Assembly (NCBI GenBank): GCA_002420305.1
Contig: DIHT01000140.1
Span: 1,186-10,778, forward strand
Length of the DNA: 9,593 nt
Reading direction: 5' to 3'
DNA from: Akkermansiaceae bacterium UBA5689
GTDB taxonomy: Bacteria > Verrucomicrobiota > Verrucomicrobiia > Verrucomicrobiales > Akkermansiaceae
The notes beneath the pieces are model-generated. The model did not search any database and had not been told where the DNA came from. It saw only the letters and a list, made by a program, of their open reading frames with translations. The position numbers and the translations under genes were made by a program. Positions 1 to 7,300 of this stretch are shown one piece after another (position 1 is the stretch's first letter; each line of letters begins with the position of its first letter).

Positions 1-572
1 TTGTGAGCGGGCGTCACCATCGTGATCTTTTTTCCAGTTTTCCTGTCGGTGGTCTCGACTTCGTGTCTCGGGCTACCAGGAGGGAGCAAGTCCCAACCCA
101 GGCTGCGGTTGCCGATTGAGCTCTTGAGGATCAGAACCGGAGCGTCGAGAGCATTACCGAGGTGGTGTCCAATCCCGGTTTCGATACCAATCTTTCCACC
201 AGAGACGGTAAGCCAGTCATTACGCCTGACACTTGTCTTCCCGGGACCACCGCTTCCCATAACGTGCAGGTTGCGAACATCCTTACGAGTCGTCCAATTG
301 CCGGCGTCATCCACCATGAACGGATAGAGATTCTCCTTCTTAACGGCATGCTCAAGCGAGCCTTCCTTATCTCCCTTCACTTTCCCAAATTCCAATGTAT
401 TCGACTGTCCCATGATGATGAAGACTTGAACAGGCTTGGACGCGTCAGCGGACTTACCATCGGGGTCCGGCAGGGATGCCTCTCCCCTGACGTCACAGGG
501 AAAGGTCATAATTCCCAGCAAAGCAGCGACTGAAAAAGCGCGAAGGAAAGGAAAGCGGTAGCTCATACTCAT
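1..572 (-). CDS. Exported sialate O-acetylesterase-like (SGNH/SASA family) hydrolase, N-terminal part
   Basis: The gene is cut by the left edge; 190 residues from the start are visible. An open frame runs from ATG at 572 to base 1 without a stop. A second in-frame ATG lies at 566, and neither start has a clear Shine-Dalgarno site. Residues 1 to about 32 form a Sec signal peptide: basic Arg6 and Arg11, a hydrophobic stretch at 13-25, and possible cleavage near Gly-Glu-Ala at 30-32. Residues 48-58 are a beta strand followed by M-G-Q-S-N, the nucleophile block of the SASA carbohydrate-esterase family, with Ser57 as the expected nucleophile. Later blocks also match the family as I know it: N-D-W-L-T-V-S-G-G-K-I-G at 118-129, G-I-G-H-H-L-G at 133-139, K-S-S-I-G-N-R-S-L-G-W at 150-160 and L-L-P-P-G-S at 162-167. 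The Asp/His part of the triad would lie outside the window. The likely role is removal of ester groups from extracellular polysaccharide; the substrate is unknown. It is divergent from the giant gene. Confidence 0.88.
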   Translation of the reverse strand, partial: MSMSYRFPFLRAFSVAALLGIMTFPCDVRGEASLPDPDGKSADASKPVQVFIIMGQSNTLEFGKVKGDKEGSLEHAVKKENLYPFMVDDAGNWTTRKDVRNLHVMGSGGPGKTSVRRNDWLTVSGGKIGIETGIGHHLGNALDAPVLILKSSIGNRSLGWDLLPPGSPRHEVETTDRKTGKKITMVTPAH

Positions 573-796
573 GCAAGAGGTTTCATGTTTGGTAACTTGT
601 ATCAGGGAGCAGTCGTACGATCTTCGCAGATGCTCATTGAATTCACTGTCGTAACTCGACTCGAACGTGTCTCTCTTGAGGTCACGAAGCCAGAAAACTA
701 ATGCTCTTTTTTGCGTTTATTTAACGCCTTATTGCGCCATGCCCTCTTGGCATGGCACTCTTCCATTTTTCACCCGGAGGATCCCCCGGCAAATTC
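573..796. other. Non-coding stretch upstream of the esterase gene
   Basis: This interval should hold the promoter of the minus-strand esterase gene, but I could not pick out a convincing -35/-10 pair. It contains a T-rich stretch at 705-722 with a small 5-bp inverted repeat (713-717 with 723-727), and the stronger inverted repeat at 736-756. Short open frames here on either strand have no recognisable protein features. One of them, on the minus strand ending at 721, stays open past the end of the small ORF at 797 and could be its out-of-frame tail. Confidence 0.5.
736..756. repeat. Perfect inverted repeat, 8-bp stem with 5-nt loop
   Basis: GCCATGCC at 736-743 and GGCATGGC at 749-756 are exact reverse complements separated by CTCTT. 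On the plus strand a T5 run follows at 766-770, about ten bases after the stem, so it is not a classical intrinsic terminator. On the minus strand it lies 40-60 bases beyond the stop of the small ORF at 797, which fits a transcript-end hairpin, but no U-tract follows on that side. It could equally be a palindromic protein-binding site. The structure is directly visible; the function is not. Confidence 0.55.
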
Positions 797-1087
797 CTAA
801 GGTCTTCCCTCGTCCCGTAGCCGGGAGAAAACCTTCCCCGAGGGACGATCCGGACCATGCACGGCGATTCCCCGGAACGGGGTGGGAAACATGTTGTAGG
901 TCCTGATCTTCGCCACTTCTCCGATTCCGCGATTCCGCGCCATCTTAAGAACCAATGCTTCCTCAGATTCGGTAAGACGGGCTCGATCAACATATTCCCG
1001 CTCTACTCCAAATGAGGGAACGGTCACGCCTATCATCGTGAGAACGATCACTGATCTCCTGACCCTGACCGCTATACGACCTTTCAT
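797..1087 (-). CDS. Possible small exported protein of unknown function, perhaps a truncated or degenerate gene
   Basis: This is an ATG-to-TAG frame of 96 codons. I do not recognise the family. The first 27 residues look like a signal peptide: several Arg at 4-11, hydrophobic residues 13-24, then a Pro-Ser-Phe-Gly turn. Residues 28-80 look like a real soluble domain with Glu-Glu-Ala-Leu-Val-Leu-Lys-Met at about 43-50 and the segment F-P-T-P-F-R-G-I-A-V-H-G-P-D-R near 67-81. The C-terminus looks abrupt, and the neighbouring frame remains open to 721, so a frameshift near base 830 that removed the original tail is possible. A tandem 8-bp repeat (923-938) lies inside it. An AGGAAGG on the coding strand (1110-1104) is about 16 bases from the ATG, too far for a normal ribosome site; an AGGAG sits just before an in-frame GTG at codon 13. 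Third-position GC is not distinctive. It may not be a gene at all. Confidence 0.38.
   Translation of the reverse strand: MKGRIAVRVRRSVIVLTMIGVTVPSFGVEREYVDRARLTESEEALVLKMARNRGIGEVAKIRTYNMFPTPFRGIAVHGPDRPSGKVFSRLRDEGRP
923..938. repeat. Tandem 8-bp direct repeat
   Basis: GATTCCGC occurs twice in a row at 923-930 and 931-938, inside the small minus-strand ORF, where it encodes the Arg-Asn-Arg-Gly-Ile-Gly region. Because 8 is not a multiple of 3, gain or loss of one unit would shift the frame. It may be chance or the mark of a slippage event. Confidence 0.6.
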
Positions 1088-1320
1088 CTCGGGCTAGCTT
1101 GAACCTTCCTGTTGAGTTGCCTGCACTATTCAAGACACTCTTCCACGGATTTTCTTCGACGATTTTCATACTGCGTCGCCCCATCCCGCAGTCGCAGCCC
1201 ATCCCCGCAAATACGCTTGCTCTCGAAACTGCCGCCTCCATACCATAAGCTACACGGAGGTTTCGTCCGTCTTAACAACCTGCACGGCTTCCGCAGAGAG
1301 CGGGAGAACTCCCCCCATCC
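1088..1320. other. Leader and presumed promoter region of the giant gene
   Basis: This 233-bp interval lies between the divergent small ORF and the giant gene. CATACT at 1167-1172 resembles a -10 element but has no matching -35 box, so I do not call a promoter. Immediately before the giant gene, GGGAG (1302-1306) lies 14 bases from the ATG and can pair with CTCCC at 1309-1313. It is therefore a poor, partly self-complementary ribosome site. No protein-like reading frame is convincing here. Confidence 0.4.
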
Positions 1321-4300
1321 ATGCAAAAATTCGCTGCCACTTACCAATATCTCAACTGTACCACCTCACTGCTCCTAATTGCTTTTCTATCTCTCGGCAC
1401 GAAGAGCACGGCGAACCCGGTCATCAACGAGATATTTTACCATGAAAATCATGGAACAGGGCCGGAGAACTCGCTGACGGAATGGATCGAACTCTACAAT
1501 CCATCTGCAGCCGGGGTCGACCTTTCGGAGTGGTCCTTCAGCCAGGGGATAACCTTTACCTTCCCTGCCGGGACGATCTTGCCCGGGGCTAGTTACCTCG
1601 TCATCGCCGCAGACCCACCCTCCTTTAATTCCATACACCCCGGGGCTGATACCGGCGGGAATATTTTTGGTCCGTGGGTCGGTCGCCTACGCAACTCGGG
1701 AGAGACCATTACCCTTATCGATCAAGCCGGAAACAGAATCGACCGGGTCCGCTACGCTGATGAAGGAGACTGGGCCGAGAGGAGACGAGGACCGGTGGAC
1801 AACGGTCATCAGGGCTGGACCTGGACCGCCAGTCACGACGGCGAAGGGGCATCGCTTGAGTTGATCAACCCCGCTCTCTCCAATAATCAGGGACAGAACT
1901 GGGGCTCCAGCATCACGGCCGGTGGATCACCCGGTAGCGCCAACTCCATTCTCTCAACAAATACGGCTCCACTGATTAAGAGCGTCCGCCATACCCCCGT
2001 TATACCCCGCTCTGGTGAGAATGTGATCGTTCAAGCCGAATTAGATTACATCAACCGCACCGGACCCTTGCTTCTTTCTTGGCGATTGGATGGAGACTCC
2101 GATTGGACCTCAAGAGAAATGAACGAGGATCCAGATGGCGTGCACCGCTCGGAAATACCCGGCCAACCCAACGGCACCATTATTGAGTTCTACCTCCGCG
2201 TGTTTACCGACAGCGCCGAGCGAACATGGCCTGCTCCCTCGCAGGCGGATGGAGAGCAGCAGGCAAATGCCCTGCTGCAGTTTGACGATTCGTATAATCC
2301 AAACGCGGCATGGGTCCCCGGGTCCCAGCCAAAATACCGTATCGTAATGACCGAGGAGGAGCGTGCCGAGCTGGCCGATATCGGAGACGATAGTGAGTCC
2401 CCTCGTAACGAAGAGGAAAGCAACGCGGAGATGAACTGCACCTTTATCGTCGAGGATGGAACCGGGCTTGCCCTGCGCTACCTAGCCAGTGTCCGGAACC
2501 GTGGTGCCAGCTCACGAAACCCACCTCCTAACAACTTTCTCGTGAAGTTTCGCAGTGACGATCCATGGAACGGCTGCCCGTCGGTGAAATTTAACGCGCA
2601 ATACCCACATTCCCAGGTCTTCGGGAGCAGATATCTCCGCTCCGCAGGGATAGAGACTGCAGAGGCAACCGCATCTCTCCTAAGGATTAACGGAGAGGAC
2701 CTCGCACGCAGCGGGTCCAATATGTTCGGTTCCTACGCTCAGGTCGAGAGCTTCGGAAGCGAATACACCCGTAACCACTGGCCACTCGACCCCGATGGGA
2801 ACCTCTATCAGGTCCGAGACAATGAAGATACCGATGAGGAAGGCGACCTCCGGTATGAGGGCCCTAATGCCGACAGTTACCGGGATACCTATTTTAAGAA
2901 AACGAATGAGGCAGAGGATAACTGGAGTGACCTCATCTCGCTGACAGACGCCCTGAATAATGCCCCAACGGAGAGTTATTTCGAGGACGTCGGAAGAGTG
3001 GTGAACATTGATCAGTGGGTCACTTATTTTGCTCTCGATACGCTCGCCGGCAACCGTGAAGGAGGACTGATCACTTCCAAAGGCGACGACTACGGCCTCT
3101 ACAGCGGCATCGCTGACCCGCGCTTTATCCTCGTTCCTCACGACCTCGATACGGTGTTCAATCTCGGGAACACCACAGTAGACCCGGACAGGTCAATCTG
3201 GAGCTTCGACGATCTTCCTGGCCTGATTCGCTTTTTTCAAAACGACGAGATCATCCACCTTTACTACGGGAAATTGTTGAGCCTTACCACCGGATCATTT
3301 TCTGAATCCAACCTGCATCCCATGGTTGATGAACTACTCGGGGACTGGGTCGAAGAGGACGAAATCAGAGACGCCAAGGACTGGATCTCCGAAAGGGCGG
3401 TCGAAGCAATTGAGCAGGTGCCAGACACCTTCACCGCATCCTGTGACCTGCCGGTTGCCGATGGATATTTTCGAACTGAAACGGGAAGCGCTCTCTTTAC
3501 TGGAAGATTCAGGTCGGGGCGCGCCCTTTCCGTGCTCCTTAATGGTATCGCTGCGGAGCGCGATCAGCGCGCTGGCACCTGGCAACTCGCCGTGGACTCA
3601 CCCCAAAATTTTTTCAGACCCGGGATTAATCGAATCATCGTCCAATGTTTTACAGGTCGGGATGGCAGCGGCACCATGACCGACGAGACCTCTCTTGAAG
3701 TATGGTATGACACCTCTACGACCACCGATACTTCTGGCACGCTCACCGGCGAGATTCCTGTTGGAAACCTCAAGCTCATTACCCGGGACTCGTATCTTCC
3801 CTCCCACCCTTTCCTTGTCCGTCTTGAGTTCCGGGATGGCGATGGCAACATCAACCGGAATCTCTGGGAAACCACCGCTAACCTCTCCACCGACATTCCA
3901 GGAGTCACGCTGACGCCCGAAACCGTCACAATCAGGAATGGGCTTGGTTCAGCCCTCGTAAAAGTCGATGGGGGAGCTGATGGGTTTTCTTCCTCTCTGA
4001 TAAGCAGGGGAGAAACATGGCGCTATCTCGATGACGGGTCTGATCAGGGAACAGCCTGGCGCGAGCGCGAATTTATTGATGAAAGCTGGCGTAGCGGACC
4101 TGCAGAACTTGGCTACGGAGACAATGACGAAGCCACCGAAGTGCGCTTTGGTCCTAACGAGGATAATGATGATAACGACGAGGACGAGAAATTCATCACT
4201 ACCTACTTCCGCAGGACTTTCTCCATCTCTGATGCGTCGGAGATTCTTGCACTGGATTACCGCGTCAAGCGCGACGATGGAGTCGTGGTTTACCTGAACG

Positions 4301-7300
4301 GCACGGTTATCGGCCGGGATAACGTCCGAGCGGATCCTGGATACCTCACCGAAGCAAGCAACGGGTCCAGCCGGGAAGATGATTTCCTGGACCCCGATGA
4401 CCTCGATTTCTCAGGTGAGGACATTCACACTCTTCTGGTTGATGGAGACAACACAATCGCCGTGGAAATACACCAGGATGACAATGAAAGTTCCGACATC
4501 AGCTTTGACTTTGAACTGACCGCAACTGTCGCTGGGGCCAATCCCGGTGACCTCACACTCACCGCAACCGCATCCAATCAGGAAGCCCGTAAAAACATTA
4601 CCAGCCTGTTTGACGAGGACATCAGCCAGTTCAGCGGCACTCTTCCGGGTGAGGAAACAACGTGGAGCGGCATCGTAAGACTCACCAACGATACCATCGT
4701 ACCGTCAGGCCACACGCTTACGGTCTCCCCGGGCGCGCTCGTTCTTCTCAATGGCGACCCGACTCCCGAGGGAACTGAAGGCACCGACCTCGTCATTCAG
4801 GGCAGCATTATCTCCTCAGGAACGGAGAGCCAGCCTGTCACCTTTACCTCCTCAACGGACGATTCCCCGTGGGGCCATATCCAATTTGAAAATTCCCAGT
4901 CGGCTCAATTTCTATTCTCCAACATTCACAGGGCTGGGCATTCGCCGCGAGGCGGACATACGGACCATGGCCGGGTGCTCAGGATAATGGGTTCAGACGT
5001 GAGCTTCGAAAACTGTACGATTTCGGACAATCGAGGCAAGATCGGGGAAACCGAACGCGAGGGAGGGGTTGACTCCCTGATGACCTTCAGAAGGTGTCAC
5101 TGGGCTCGATCGGTCATGGGAGTCGAAACGTTCGACACAGGAGTCCTCATGGAAGACTGCTGGATCACGGATATGCTCGGGCAATACCGGGAGGATGGCG
5201 AAGTCGATGATAACGATGCCGTATACCTGCACGGGGCTGGTATCGGGCAATCCCTTGTGCTCCGCCGGGTAGTCGTCGCCAACTGCGAAGACGATGGCAT
5301 TGATACTCTCGGGGCGGATGTCGTCATTGAAGACTGCCTCGTCCGGGAAATGGGAGACAAGGGAATGAGCATGCTCGGCGGAACTGCCACCGTTCGTAAC
5401 TCCCTTTTTACCAACTGCGATATTGGATTCTCCGCAAAGAACGACGCAAGGGCTCTTCTCGATTTCTGTACTATCACAGATAACAGCTCGATCGGCATAC
5501 AGGCGGAAAACAAGAATGGAGACGACGCTCCGAGCTTCTACGAGATCTCGAACTCCATTATCTGGAACCACCCGGAAGATATCCGCACCGACTATGACCC
5601 CACAGATATTGACCTGCAGCATACCCTTGTCGGCCTGCAGTGGCCTGATTCTCAGGAGCAGGATCAGAGCAACATCAACGACGACCCACTCTTCGTGGAC
5701 CCGGGCAACCACAACTATTACCTGAGCTCTAAATCTCCAGCGAGAGATGCGGCAAACCCGGCCCTTCCTCTCGATCCTGACGGCACACCTCAAGACCTTG
5801 GCTGCTATTCCTACGATCAGGTTTTTGATGGAGCTGGATCTGAAATCCGTTGGGTAGCAGCAAATGGACCATACCGGATCTCTTCAGATGCAGTCGTGCC
5901 TGCCGGTGGCAATCTGATCATTGAAGCAGGAACCAGCATCTACTTCACACCCGGAACCCGCCTCACCGTCAACGGCTCTCTCCAGATTGAGGGCACTCCC
6001 TTTTCCAGAGTTCAGCTCACCAGCGTGCCCGGCGCGCCCTTCGTCGATGACCCTGCCAGCGATGACTTACCGCCCGGACCTCCCAAGTGGGATGGGCTAA
6101 AGATTGTTGATTCAATGGATCCAGAAAACCGCATCTCACACGTCGACATCCGTAATGCGCAACACCGGGAGGGCTCGATCGGGATCATCCGTTCCCAATG
6201 CGTGATTGATGATGTCCGTTTCAGCGGAACCCATATTCGCATGATTTACACCGAGGACGCCTCAGTGATCATCGAAAACAGTGATTTCCCGGACATGTTT
6301 GCACCTGACGAGCAGGCCGCCGAACTTGGTCTGGACAATATCAGCGAGCACATCAAGGGCGAAGGGGACATTCCAAAAAGCGGAAGGTATATCATTCGTA
6401 ATAATCGTTTTGGAACCAACAAGGGGCACAACGACGTTGTAGACGTAGTCAGCGGAAGCTTGCCAGAACCGATCGTTCAGATTCTTGGGAACTACTTTGC
6501 CGGATCACGTTGCGAAGAACTTGACCTCGGCGGCGATATCTATGTTGCAGGAAATACCTTCACGAGGGTTTTCAAGGATGATGAAACCTCTGACCGTGGA
6601 TACGCCAATGCAATTTCTACCGGAGACCGGCCGGACACCACAACCATGGTGGCTAGGAATATCTTCTGGGACATCGATCATGCCATCAGCCTGAAAAATG
6701 ACTCCGATACCATCTTTGAAAACAACACTGTCTACAAGGTGCATCCGGACTTTGTTGACACCTTCGATAATACCAATATTGGCGCCGCAATAAATCTCTT
6801 CGTACCGGGGGACAGCTCTCCCACACCAGCGGCCGGTGCTTACGCAAGATCTAATATCTTCATCGACATCCCCCGCGTCTTTGGCAATGCCGATATGCGG
6901 ACCGAAGAGTCCACCTTCCGGACGCCTCTGGAGTTTTCCCATAACCTTGTGGACCCATTGATTCTAGACACTAGCCTTGGCGAGGAGCACCCGGGAGAAT
7001 CAATCTTTGATCTGGGTGCTGACAACCTCTCGTCCGCGGCACGGTTTACTAATCCAGATGAAGGAGACTTTTCTCTTAGACCGGGGTCACCAGCTCTTGG
7101 AGCGGGCCCTCTTGGTGGCGACCTGGGTGCTCTCGTTCCAAATCAGCTCCAAATTTCTGGAGAGCCTCCTGTCATTACCACCTCCCGCACAGCAGAACTC
7201 ACCGTCGGAGGACCCGGCATCTTCGGCTACCGCTACCGGGTCAATAACGATCCGTGGAGTGAGACATTCGATATCGGAGATGCTGGGGGCCTGGCCCCGG

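Noticed and set aside
22..533. Plus-strand open frames over the esterase gene
   Set aside because: They are shadows of the minus-strand esterase frame, which carries the family motifs and a signal peptide.
713..727. Small inverted repeat GCGTT/AACGC as a terminator
   Set aside because: The stem is only 5 bp and A/T-rich, and the nearby T-run precedes rather than follows it on the plus strand.
1167..1172. CATACT as a -10 promoter element for the giant gene
   Set aside because: No -35-like sequence lies at the proper distance and the match is only four of six.
1112..1378. Plus-strand 88-codon frame overlapping the start of the giant gene
   Set aside because: The composition is dominated by Ser, Arg and Pro without pattern, and it overlaps the signal peptide of the giant protein in another frame.
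2680..3141. Minus-strand open frame of 153 codons opposite the CotH domain
   Set aside because: It is fully antisense to conserved CotH motifs and shows no recognisable motif or start signal.
4993..5793. Minus-strand open frame of 266 codons opposite the first beta-helix
   Set aside because: It lies wholly antisense to a well-supported domain, its translation has no domain-like pattern, and long antisense frames arise easily in this codon usage.
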